Of a DNA stretch of 64,000 nucleotides, positions 1 through 8,183 are shown piece by piece. A model generated the notes under the pieces. That model searched no databases and was not told the DNA's origin. It saw only the letters and a list, made by a program, of their open reading frames with translations. The DNA is from Enterococcus sp. CSURQ0835. Its GTDB lineage: Bacteria; Bacillota; Bacilli; Lactobacillales; Enterococcaceae. Position numbers and translations under genes: made by a program. The stretch is from positions 186,001 through 250,000 of the forward strand of contig NZ_CACSLH010000001.1 of assembly GCF_902706605.1 (NCBI RefSeq), given 5' to 3'. Numbering within the stretch: position 1 is the first letter of the stretch; the number at the start of each line of letters is the position of its first letter.

Positions 1-452
<452 letters not shown>

Positions 453-564
453 TCAATTAGATTCCGAAAACTTCTACGATTTGAAGGTCGCAACTTTTCA
501 GTATCATGCATTATACAACACATTTCTTAAATTTTCGACTACTAATTCTTGGTATTCATTTAAA

Positions 565-604
565 TTGCCTTTTTGTATTAGTTGTATTAATATAAATAAT
601 ACAA
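565..604 (+). promoter_or_regulatory. Promoter and likely GntR operator of the 617-3118 operon
   Basis: A -35 TTGCCT at 565-570 is 17 nt from a -10 TAATAT at 588-593. The inverted repeat TTGTATT (573-579 and again 582-588) with AATACAA (598-604) spans the -10 and transcription start. Autoregulation by the YtrA-type repressor encoded next is inferred from this position. Confidence 0.6.
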
Positions 605-616
605 GGAGGCGATAGA

Positions 617-991
617 ATGATCTTAGAAATCGATCCTCAGTCCGCTGAACCGATCTACCGCCAATTGCGGGAACAAATCATCATCGGGATCGCCACTGGG
701 GAACTGAATCCTGGCGAGCAGCTACCGACTGTGCGGCAAATCGCAGACGAATTAGGAGTCAATACGATGACGGTCTCAAAAGGTTATCAGCAATTAAAAG
801 AAGAAGGCTACTTGATCACCGATCGGCGTAAAGGAACGCTCATCAATACACTGCCCGTCAAAAAAAGTGATCCAAAAGAACAGCTGACCTTGCTGTTAGC
901 AGAATTATTTCTTCAAGGTCACAGTAAAAAAGATCTGCAGCAGACTGTCGCAAAATTGTTGGACTCATTTAGAAAGGATGATCTGTCATGA
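617..991 (+). CDS. GntR-family transcriptional regulator, YtrA subfamily
   Basis: A 124-residue repressor with an N-terminal winged helix. PIYRQLREQI and GELNPGEQLPTVRQIADELGVN (two adjoining motifs, residues 13-51) are the GntR signature, and TMTVSKGYQQL is the recognition region. Only about 40 residues follow the DNA-binding domain, typical of the YtrA branch, which usually controls an adjacent membrane or ABC-transport operon. The ATG sits behind AAGGAGGCGATAG. It overlaps the next gene by ATGA, so the two are translationally coupled. An inverted repeat over its promoter is the likely operator. The effector is unknown. Confidence 0.9.
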   Translation: MILEIDPQSAEPIYRQLREQIIIGIATGELNPGEQLPTVRQIADELGVNTMTVSKGYQQLKEEGYLITDRRKGTLINTLPVKKSDPKEQLTLLLAELFLQGHSKKDLQQTVAKLLDSFRKDDLS

Positions 992-2370
992 TAACATTTT
1001 CAATTATCGGGATTTTGTTCTTCGTCAATTTCGTGATGGCTGCGGTCTGTTCATTAGCTGCTAAGCCTCACAATCATGTCGTGTTAGAAAATACATTTCC
1101 TAAAGAGCAGCTCGATCACCCTGAGACTTTAGCTTTACGCAAAACCTACAAAAAACGACAATTCCAATTAGCAGCGGGCTTAAGCGGATTAGATTGTCTA
1201 CTGTTCATTCCAATGAAAGATTCGTTGTTCATGCTCTTATTTTTTATTTTACTGATCATTACGTTAGTCGCTAGTTTTAGTTTACAAATTCGCTACATCC
1301 GAAAAGCACACGAACTGATCATTAAACATGATTGGCAACTCACGCCCCAACCGATCCGTGTCGATACCAAAACCGTCTTAACTAAAAATCGACGGATCTT
1401 GTCAAAAAATTGGTTTTGGTTATCGTTCGCTTTGTTTGGCATTATGAATCTGTTCCTTTTTTTGATCGTACAAGGAACACTTTCGTGGGTCATGCTGATC
1501 ACCAGCCTGATCACGTGGCTATTGTTTTTAGCTGGCTGGTACGCGGTTGCTCATTTACCGGTCCGCAGTATCACAGATGATGACTCGATCAACCAACACT
1601 ACAATGATCTGACAAAATTCTATTGGTCACTGCTAATGGTGAGCTCTAGCTTTACTTTTCCAGTCATTATTTTTATTCCATTGATCTCGTTGTATGTAGC
1701 ACCTACCCTTTTCATGCCGATCACTATCGTGGAATTACTATTATTGATCGCATATATCGTTGGGACTTTCGTTTTACTTTTAACCTTACGTAAAAAACAA
1801 GATCAGTTGTTGAACCAAGCACCTAGTTATCGTTATTATGGAGATGATGAATATTGGCGTTACGGTATTTATAACAATCCCAATGATCCGCGTCTCATGA
1901 TCCCTGATCGAATCGGGATGAATTTATCCATCAATCTCGGTAAGCCAGTCGGGAAAATTTTAGTCGCTTTAATCGGAATCATCATGCTTTTTGCCATGCT
2001 CATTTCAATCGTTCCGTTATATATTTTAGATTATCATCCCGATCCGCTGACTGATCGCGTGACCGATCAAGCAGTCGTATTAGATGGTCCCATGACTCAA
2101 AAAAGTACGATCCCGCTAGCCGACATCACAAAAGTAAACTTGATTGCACAGATGCCGCAACAGACTGTTAAAGAAAATGGTCTAGCTACACAACATTATG
2201 CGTTAGGGAAATTTCGCGTCGCGGATCGCAGTGCGTTGCTATATGTAAGCTATACCAGTCGGCCTGTCTTAAAAATCACAACTAAAAAAGTGACGTATTA
2301 TTACACGAATAAGCAACCGCGAAAAACGAAAGCCGCCTATCAAAAAATTTTAACGGAAAGAAGCGAGTAA
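988..2370 (+). CDS. Multi-pass membrane protein with DUF5808-like C-terminal region
   Basis: A 460-residue integral membrane protein of unknown function. Hydrophobic segments lie near residues 2-22, 65-100, 140-190, 210-265 and 325-350. Between the last two groups is DDEYWRYGIYNNPNDPR followed by a GMNLSINLGKP segment, which matches the DUF5808 pattern of DUF1648-type membrane proteins. The C-terminal 110 residues look extracytoplasmic and mostly polar. It starts inside the gntR stop codon (ATGA) and is followed 1 nt later by the YhfC-like gene, so the three form one operon. Proteins of this kind often sit beside YtrA-type regulators; a role in envelope stress or peptide resistance is only a guess. 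Confidence 0.7.
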   Translation: MITFSIIGILFFVNFVMAAVCSLAAKPHNHVVLENTFPKEQLDHPETLALRKTYKKRQFQLAAGLSGLDCLLFIPMKDSLFMLLFFILLIITLVASFSLQIRYIRKAHELIIKHDWQLTPQPIRVDTKTVLTKNRRILSKNWFWLSFALFGIMNLFLFLIVQGTLSWVMLITSLITWLLFLAGWYAVAHLPVRSITDDDSINQHYNDLTKFYWSLLMVSSSFTFPVIIFIPLISLYVAPTLFMPITIVELLLLIAYIVGTFVLLLTLRKKQDQLLNQAPSYRYYGDDEYWRYGIYNNPNDPRLMIPDRIGMNLSINLGKPVGKILVALIGIIMLFAMLISIVPLYILDYHPDPLTDRVTDQAVVLDGPMTQKSTIPLADITKVNLIAQMPQQTVKENGLATQHYALGKFRVADRSALLYVSYTSRPVLKITTKKVTYYYTNKQPRKTKAAYQKILTERSE

Positions 2371-2371
2371 C

Positions 2372-3118
2372 ATGATTACAAGCCAAGCGATTTTCTTGAT
2401 GGGATTGGCTGCTCTTTTGTGCGTCATTATCCCGCTGAGTGGATTTTTATTATTACGACGGCATCACGAAATCAAACTCTCCCCCATTTTATTCGGCGCC
2501 TTATTTTTCATTTTATTCGTGCTAGTCTTAGAGCCGGTGATGCATCAACTTGTCTTACGCCCACAAGCCAATGGTACTATCTCATTGATCAAAACGGCAC
2601 CGGCGCTTTATGTGTTATACGGTGTGCTAGCCGCAGGGATTTTTGAAGAATCCGCACGTGGGATCGCCTTTACTACCTTAAAATCAGTTTATCAAACACA
2701 AGATAGCGCGTTAGCTTACGGGATCGGCCACGGTGGAATCGAAGCGCTGCTTTTAGGTGGCTTGAGCAGTCTCAGCAATCTGATCATCAGTCTGATGTTA
2801 AATACTCACCAAGCTTTACCATTACCAAAAGCGACCGTCACGCAACTTACACAGTTGCCCGCTTGGCAATTCATTTTACCGGCGATCGAACGGCTACCAG
2901 CTTTTGTGATCCAAGTGTGCCTGTCAGTGATCGTCTGGCAAGCGCTCAAGCAGAAAAAAATCCGTTTGTTTTTCACCGCGATCGCGATCCACGCTATCAT
3001 CGATCTGCCTAGTGCCATGATGCAAGTCAGTTGGTTGCACAATTACTTTATTTTGTATGGTTTGCTATATGGAATGGCTGCTCTTTTAGTCTACTTTACG
3101 TTCAAAACTTATTTTTAA
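2372..3118 (+). CDS. YhfC-family intramembrane (glutamic-type) protease homologue
   Basis: A 248-residue polytopic membrane protein. It carries the family motif EESARGIAF (near residue 91), whose EE..R arrangement recalls CPBP/Abi-type intramembrane proteases, and GHGGIEALLLGG (near residue 117). About seven hydrophobic segments are apparent, and a conserved His lies in AIAIHAIIDLPS near residue 210. The substrate is unknown. It is the last gene of the GntR-controlled operon and is followed by a strong hairpin terminator. Translation may depend on coupling, because only a weak purine stretch precedes the ATG. Confidence 0.75.
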   Translation: MITSQAIFLMGLAALLCVIIPLSGFLLLRRHHEIKLSPILFGALFFILFVLVLEPVMHQLVLRPQANGTISLIKTAPALYVLYGVLAAGIFEESARGIAFTTLKSVYQTQDSALAYGIGHGGIEALLLGGLSSLSNLIISLMLNTHQALPLPKATVTQLTQLPAWQFILPAIERLPAFVIQVCLSVIVWQALKQKKIRLFFTAIAIHAIIDLPSAMMQVSWLHNYFILYGLLYGMAALLVYFTFKTYF

Positions 3119-3136
3119 AAACGAATTTAAACAGCA

Positions 3137-3172
3137 AAAGGGAGTGGAACAGTTGATTGTTCCACTCCCTTT
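3137..3172. terminator. Hairpin terminator between convergent genes
   Basis: A 15-bp perfect stem (AAAGGGAGTGGAACA and its complement) with a 6-nt loop. It lies between the convergent YhfC-like and phosphoesterase genes and could serve both. Confidence 0.85.
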
Positions 3173-3186
3173 AGTTTAGTTCAAAT

Positions 3187-3792
3187 TTATTTCAAGCGTC
3201 GGATCTCTTCTTCTTTGGCCGCAGCTATGACTGGAATCAAATTTTCAGAAATTGGTGCGCCAAAAGGTAGTTTCTCCGTCAAAAAATCACGTTCAGGTGC
3301 ATCGACTCCAACATTGATATCTTCGGCGATCGGCATACTGTAATGATGGATATGCCCGTGAAGATTGCGGATATTATTCGTCTGGCCTAACAACATTGGA
3401 TAATGCGTCAAATAATATTGAAAGTGATTGAACTTCACTAGTACGCCGACATCGTGAAATTCAAACTTTGGCGAACCGTCTGCTAGTCCAGGATCATTTT
3501 CTGTTAAATATTTAAAAAAGGCGCGACTATCATGGTTGCCCTTGATGAATATGATTTTGCCATTCAATTGCCGCAAATAAGCTAGGACTTCACCGTTACC
3601 GCGTTCATATTGCGGATGCATCGCGACATCGCCTAAATGATAGACGACATCATGCTCTTTGACGACTGCGTTCCAGCCAACCACTAATTGCTGATTCATC
3701 GCGTCGACCGTGTCAAATAAACGCGGCGCAAAATCATTCGCACCTAACAAATTTGCATGGAAATAATGGGTATCCGAAATAAAATATTTCAT
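3187..3792 (-). CDS. Metallophosphoesterase family protein
   Basis: A 201-residue calcineurin-like phosphoesterase. The metal-binding blocks are all present in order: SDTHYFH (residues 6-12), YHLGDVAMH (near 51), IKGNHDSR (near 84), THYPML (near 130) and HGHIHH (near 146). Together they give the two-metal Asp/His/Asn set, so the enzyme should be active. The substrate is not predictable; this small subfamily includes enzymes acting on nucleotides and other phosphoesters. It is cotranscribed with the upstream aldo/keto reductase, whose stop is 8 nt before its start. Confidence 0.85.
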   Translation of the reverse strand: MKYFISDTHYFHANLLGANDFAPRLFDTVDAMNQQLVVGWNAVVKEHDVVYHLGDVAMHPQYERGNGEVLAYLRQLNGKIIFIKGNHDSRAFFKYLTENDPGLADGSPKFEFHDVGVLVKFNHFQYYLTHYPMLLGQTNNIRNLHGHIHHYSMPIAEDINVGVDAPERDFLTEKLPFGAPISENLIPVIAAAKEEEIRRLK

Positions 3793-3800
3793 TTTTTCAC

Positions 3801-4646
3801 CTACAAGACGTCTAAGGATTGTTTACTAACAGGTTTTGGAAAGACTTGATCCAGTTGCGCGTATTCAGCCGGACTTAACTGGATCTTACCAGCTGCGAGA
3901 TTATCTAACACATGGCTTTTTTTACTAGACTGCGGAATCGCGATCGTCTTGCCATCGCGGATCGCCCAAGCAAGTAAAATTTGAAAAAGACTCGCTTGAT
4001 GTTGCTGCGCGATCTGACGCAAAATCGTATTTTGAGATAAATTTGCACCGAGACTGTCCCCTTGAGCGATCGGTGAGTAGGCGATCAACGGCATGTGATG
4101 TTCTCTTAGCCACGGTTTCAGATCAAAGTCGATCCCGCGGCTGGATAAATTGTACAACACTTCATCGGTAGCACAGTTACGACCATTTTTCACGCTGAAC
4201 AGTTCTCGCATATCACGCGTATCAAAATTCGAAACACCCCAGTTACGAATCAAACCAGAACTTTTCAAGCGTTCTAGCTCCGTCACCGTTTCAACCAGCG
4301 GGATCTTCCCGCGCCAATGAAGCAAATATAAATCTAAATAATCTGTCTGCAACCGTTCTAAGCTATCACGTAATGTCGACTCGATCTTATTTTTACCCGC
4401 ATTCCAAGGATAAAATTTCGAGATCAAATACAGCTCTTCACGTTCATACGGTTTGATTGCTTCTCCCACCAAACGTTCTGAACGACCTTCTCCATACATC
4501 TCAGCAGTATCGATCACGCGCGCGCCGGCTTCGATCCCAGTTTGCAACGCTTCGATCTCTTGCGCTTTTTTTGTTGGGTCATCACCCATATGCCAAGTCC
4601 CTAGCCCGATTGCCGGAACTTTCATTTTGCCTAATAACACATCCAT
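3801..4646 (-). CDS. Aldo/keto reductase family oxidoreductase
   Basis: NAD(P)H-dependent reductase of about 281 residues with a TIM-barrel fold. Catalytic tetrad regions are visible: VIDTAEMYGEGRSE (Asp and Tyr, residues 45-58), LISKFYP (Lys) and LYLLHWRG (His). The cofactor-binding C-terminal stretch IAIPQSSKKSHVLDNL is also present. I place the start at the ATG 4644-4646, preceded by GAGGTGAACAAG, rather than the GTG three codons upstream that lies in that ribosome binding site. The substrate is unknown. It forms a short operon with the downstream metallophosphoesterase. Confidence 0.85.
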   Translation of the reverse strand: MDVLLGKMKVPAIGLGTWHMGDDPTKKAQEIEALQTGIEAGARVIDTAEMYGEGRSERLVGEAIKPYEREELYLISKFYPWNAGKNKIESTLRDSLERLQTDYLDLYLLHWRGKIPLVETVTELERLKSSGLIRNWGVSNFDTRDMRELFSVKNGRNCATDEVLYNLSSRGIDFDLKPWLREHHMPLIAYSPIAQGDSLGANLSQNTILRQIAQQHQASLFQILLAWAIRDGKTIAIPQSSKKSHVLDNLAAGKIQLSPAEYAQLDQVFPKPVSKQSLDVL

Positions 4647-4771
4647 CTTGTTCACCTCGTTACTAGCATAATCGAAAGTCCGTCACGCTTCAACTTTTAA
4701 CGTCGAGAAATACTTGAAAACTTCGGCTAGCACTTGCACCTTCAAGCTGCGAGTGATTCAATTTTTGCCGA

Positions 4772-4800
4772 CAAAAAGACGACTGGTCTCCCAGCCGTCT
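4772..4800 (-). terminator. Rho-independent terminator after the DUF1831 gene
   Basis: On the minus strand AGACGGCTGG and CCAGTCGTCT form a stem followed by a TTTTT run, just beyond the stop at 4807. Confidence 0.85.
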
Positions 4801-4806
4801 CCTTGC

Positions 4807-5151
4807 TTATTCTGCTTTCACGAACAAGCCGCGATCGATCATGCCGTCCATCAAGAAATAAAATTTTTCTTGCAGCATCTCATGCGCACTCGCTTTAAAA
4901 ATATTCACCGGCTTCAAGCCATTAGCGGTCGTCACCGACATCTTCACTTGCTTGATGTCTTTTGAAACAGTGACTTTCAATTTGAAACCTTCTTTACTTT
5001 GGGGCGTTGCTTGCAAAGGCTGGATCAATTGAAAATTTCCCGCTGATGTTTCTTTAAAGCCGTTATCACGTAATGTGTAGCGCTTAGCAGTCGGTGCTAA
5101 TTTGTATTTCACTGCTGCGCCTTCGATCGTTGCTTCCGTACTAAATGCCAT
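4807..5151 (-). CDS. DUF1831 domain protein
   Basis: A 114-residue soluble protein beginning MAFSTEATIEG. The start is the ATG at 5149-5151, behind GAGGTGGAAGACA. The sequence matches the DUF1831 family of Lactobacillales, whose members lie beside the cysteine desulfurase and mnmA. That is the case here on the desulfurase side: the gene starts about 60 nt after the NifS-like stop on the same strand. A role in sulfur transfer or tRNA thiolation is suggested by context only. No catalytic residues are apparent. Confidence 0.75.
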   Translation of the reverse strand: MAFSTEATIEGAAVKYKLAPTAKRYTLRDNGFKETSAGNFQLIQPLQATPQSKEGFKLKVTVSKDIKQVKMSVTTANGLKPVNIFKASAHEMLQEKFYFLMDGMIDRGLFVKAE

Positions 5152-5212
5152 TGTCTTCCACCTCATTGTCTCATTTACTTGTAATTATAGAGGTTTCACA
5201 GCGCGGCTTCAA

Positions 5213-6361
5213 TCAATTTTTCTTTAGTTCTTTGATCACTGTCACTAATGTTTCACTGAAGCGTTCGATTTGTGCTTGCGTATTCCCTAGACCAAAACTG
5301 ATGCGCAATGATTCTTTGATCGCAGGTGAACTTTTTCCATACAAAGCTTCTAGGACATGGGATGGATCGACAGTACCGGCTGTACAAGCTGAACCCGTCG
5401 ACACGGCGACTCCTTTTAAGTCTAATTTCATTAATAATAAATCATTGATGATCCCGTTAAAACGCAGATTCAACACGTGGGGCAATTTCTGCTCCAGGTC
5501 CCCATTCACGGAAAACTCAATCTCATTTTCTTTTAAAGCCGTTAAAATCGTGGCCGTAAACGTTTGATAGTCCGCTGCACGTTTGGCGCGTTCAGTCGGT
5601 GTTAAAAGCTGGACCGCTTTGGCCAATCCACAAATCCCAGCCAAATTTTCCGTACCAGCTCGGCGTTTTTCTTCTTGCTCTCCTCCATGGAGTAACGGTG
5701 GGAGATCAACTCCATCGCGTTTATACAAAAAGCCAACGCCTTTTGGACCATTAATCTTGTGGGCAGAAATACTCAACAGATCGATTCCTAATTCTTGCGG
5801 ACGGATCGTTTGATTGCCATACGCTTGGACAGCATCGGTGTGAAAATAAGCTGGATGATCTGCTAAACGTTCCCCGATTTCTTTGATCGGCATCAAGTTT
5901 CCCGTTTCATTATTCCCGTACATGATAGACACTAAAATCGTATCATCCCGCAGTGCTGCATCAAATTGATCTAGCCGCAAGTGACCCTGCTCATCCACAT
6001 CTAAAAACGTCACTTCAAAGCCCAATGTCTCTAAGTACCGCATCGTCTTCAAGACTGCCGGATGTTCGATCTTGGTCGTGATCAAATGCTTGCCACCGGC
6101 TTGACGCGCAAGAGCTGTCTCCATAATCGCTGTATTATCGCCTTCTGTGCCGCCGCTGTTGAAAATGATCTCATGGGGTTTGACCGCTAAACTTTTGGCG
6201 ATCACCTCACGCGCAGTTTCTAACTTTTCGTGGGCAACTCGGCCAAAGCTGTGGATGCTTGACGGATTCCCAAATGTTTCGGTCATTACATCGCTCATCG
6301 TTTGGATTACATCTGGGTGCATCGGACTGGTCGCCGCATGATCTAAATATATCTTTTCCAC
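5213..6361 (-). CDS. Cysteine desulfurase (NifS/IscS-like, YrvO type)
   Basis: PLP enzyme of 382 residues that releases sulfur from cysteine as a persulfide. It starts with IYLDHAATSPMHPDV. The PLP-binding region contains SISAHKINGPKGVGFLY, with Lys in the HK pair near residue 200. The active-site Cys lies in VSTGSACTAGT near residue 325. Length fits the NifS/YrvO family. Its partner is probably MnmA for tRNA 2-thiolation, as with Bacillus subtilis YrvO. The neighbouring DUF1831 gene supports this. No SufU or IscU scaffold lies nearby. Confidence 0.92.
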   Translation of the reverse strand: MEKIYLDHAATSPMHPDVIQTMSDVMTETFGNPSSIHSFGRVAHEKLETAREVIAKSLAVKPHEIIFNSGGTEGDNTAIMETALARQAGGKHLITTKIEHPAVLKTMRYLETLGFEVTFLDVDEQGHLRLDQFDAALRDDTILVSIMYGNNETGNLMPIKEIGERLADHPAYFHTDAVQAYGNQTIRPQELGIDLLSISAHKINGPKGVGFLYKRDGVDLPPLLHGGEQEEKRRAGTENLAGICGLAKAVQLLTPTERAKRAADYQTFTATILTALKENEIEFSVNGDLEQKLPHVLNLRFNGIINDLLLMKLDLKGVAVSTGSACTAGTVDPSHVLEALYGKSSPAIKESLRISFGLGNTQAQIERFSETLVTVIKELKKN

Positions 6362-6447
6362 GCCTTCTCGAACCTTTCTAAACTAGTAGTAGAGTCATTC
6401 TAGCACAATTGATCTTGAGAAACAAAACTGCACGCTTTGACAACGTA

Positions 6448-6480
6448 AAAAGACACGGAAACCATTTCCGTGCCTTTTAA
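6448..6480 (-). terminator. Terminator after prs
   Basis: On the minus strand GGCACGGAAA and TTTCCGTGTC form a stem followed by TTTTT, just downstream of the prs stop at 6504. Confidence 0.85.
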
Positions 6481-6503
6481 TGTGTTAACTTTTCATCCAC
6501 GCT

Positions 6504-7478
6504 TTAATCAAAATCTTTTTTCTCGACTGTGAAGAGCGGGCTGACCGAAACATTTTCGTGAGTCCGTTTAACGGCTTCTCCCATCAACTCAGCACAACTA
6601 ACGATCGACAGATTTTCTGGATGACGGCTTTCATCCGTCAAAACGGAATCCGTAATACAAATATCGGCAATCGCAGCATTATCTAGCATCTCTTTAGCCG
6701 GCGGTGACAATAAGCCATGGGAGGCACACGCAACGACTTCTTTGGCTCCCGCTTTTTTCAACGTCTTAGCTGCTTTGCTGAAGACTTCACCGGTATTTAA
6801 AATATCGTCTACCATGATACAAAAACGACCTTCGACATCACCGATCACATAACCGGAATCTGGATCGCCTTCTTCGGCTTGATCAACGATCGCGATCGTT
6901 GAATCCAAATATTCAGCTAAGCTGCGAGCACGCTGGACACCGCTATTTTTAGGCGAGACGACAACATAATCTTCTCCTACCATGCCACGCTTACGGTAAT
7001 AATGAGCAAACAGTGGCATCGTAAATAAATTATCCACTGGAATATCAAAGAAACCTTGGACTTGAACGGTATGCAGATCTAAGGTCAACACGCGCGTAGC
7101 ACCAGCGTCAGTCAAAAGGTTCGCCACTAATTTGGCGGTGATCGGTTCATGAGGCTTAGCGGTGCGGTCTTGACGCGCATAGCCATAATATGGCAACACG
7201 ACATTGACGGTCTTGGCACTGGCCCGTTTCATCGCATCGATCATGATCAATAGTTCCATGTAATGATTGTTGACCGGCTCATTTGTAGATTGGACGAGGT
7301 AAACGTCACAACCGCGGACCGTCTCTTCGATATTGATTGCGATCTCGCCATCACTGAAATGTTTGACTTCGCACTTTCCTAATTCTTTTCCACAAACTTC
7401 CGCGATCTTTTTCGCTAACGGCTCATTTCCGTTTAAACTGAAAATCTTCATGTTCGTAGCGCTTTTTTGTTCTGACAT
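6504..7478 (-). CDS. prs: Ribose-phosphate pyrophosphokinase
   Basis: Makes PRPP from ribose 5-phosphate and ATP for purine, pyrimidine, NAD, His and Trp synthesis. The 324-residue length is standard. Visible signatures are [12 protein letters not shown] (near residue 42), [20 protein letters not shown] (near 95), [20 protein letters not shown] (near 133) and the PRPP-binding loop [10 protein letters not shown] (near 226). The loop carries Asp-Asp followed by I-L-N-T-G, a small variation on the usual D-T-A/G-G-T form; Enterococcus often has two prs genes and this may be the divergent copy. The gene is preceded by GGAGGGACACC and appears monocistronic. Confidence 0.95.
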   Translation of the reverse strand: MSEQKSATNMKIFSLNGNEPLAKKIAEVCGKELGKCEVKHFSDGEIAINIEETVRGCDVYLVQSTNEPVNNHYMELLIMIDAMKRASAKTVNVVLPYYGYARQDRTAKPHEPITAKLVANLLTDAGATRVLTLDLHTVQVQGFFDIPVDNLFTMPLFAHYYRKRGMVGEDYVVVSPKNSGVQRARSLAEYLDSTIAIVDQAEEGDPDSGYVIGDVEGRFCIMVDDILNTGEVFSKAAKTLKKAGAKEVVACASHGLLSPPAKEMLDNAAIADICITDSVLTDESRHPENLSIVSCAELMGEAVKRTHENVSVSPLFTVEKKDFD

Positions 7479-7532
7479 GGTGTCCCTCCAAGCATTTTTC
7501 TACCCATAGTGTACCATATTTTTTCGATTTTG

Positions 7533-8096
7533 CTAGAAACGTAAATCTGGCGCAAAACTGATCGTCCCATTGGCCCAGCTAGCCGGAATGATTTTATCAC
7601 TGTGACCCCAATTATCATGGATCTTGAAAAATCGTTCACCGCGTTCATTTTCATAAAAACCATAGGCGACGACCCAGTGATTGCCATACGTGCTGCCTAA
7701 TAATTTCAACAAGCCGATCATGACCGGCTGACCGCTAGTAATGCGTTTAACCGCGCGATACCAACCGCCGACACTGGTAAAACGCACACGAGGTGCTGCC
7801 TGACTGTAACGCGCTAAAAAATGATTCAACAAAACCGCGATCTGCGCTGGGATTGTGGGCAAATCTACCGGTTGTAAAACTGGCTGTAACACACTGATCA
7901 AACGATCTGGAGCAGCTTCACCTGGGGTTCGGATCGTTTTTGGTAGTAAATCTGGCTGCAAGTGGTCTTGGGTGTATGCCAGTAAAACTGCTGCCGCATA
8001 CGTTCCACACAAAAAACCGCTGGGAGTCTGCCAAGACGTGTAACGCACAAAATTTTCCGGGGACAACTCGACCCATTTGTTTTTTGGATAATACAT
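7533..8096 (-). CDS. C39-like cysteine peptidase family protein
   Basis: A 187-residue protein with the layout of a papain-like C39 domain: GFLCGTYAAAVLLAY (probable nucleophile Cys near residue 31), GNHWVVAYGFYE (probable catalytic His near 148) and IHDNWGHSDKIIP (Asp/Asn position). The start is the ATG at 8094-8096 behind AGGAAGTGAGTCA; the longer reading begins at a poorer site. No signal peptide or membrane segment is visible, so it is probably cytosolic. Function is unknown. It is transcribed divergently from pepO. Confidence 0.7.
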   Translation of the reverse strand: MYYPKNKWVELSPENFVRYTSWQTPSGFLCGTYAAAVLLAYTQDHLQPDLLPKTIRTPGEAAPDRLISVLQPVLQPVDLPTIPAQIAVLLNHFLARYSQAAPRVRFTSVGGWYRAVKRITSGQPVMIGLLKLLGSTYGNHWVVAYGFYENERGERFFKIHDNWGHSDKIIPASWANGTISFAPDLRF

Positions 8097-8183
8097 TGAC
8101 TCACTTCCTAAGTCATTTTGGTTGGCGCTTTTTTTCAAATATACCATAATAGAAGGTGAAAGTTAAAAAAAGGACGTGATGCA

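Noticed and set aside
5213-6361. SUF-type (SufS) desulfurase
   Set aside because: Sequence pattern is of the NifS/IscS type and no suf genes are adjacent; the context points to tRNA thiolation.
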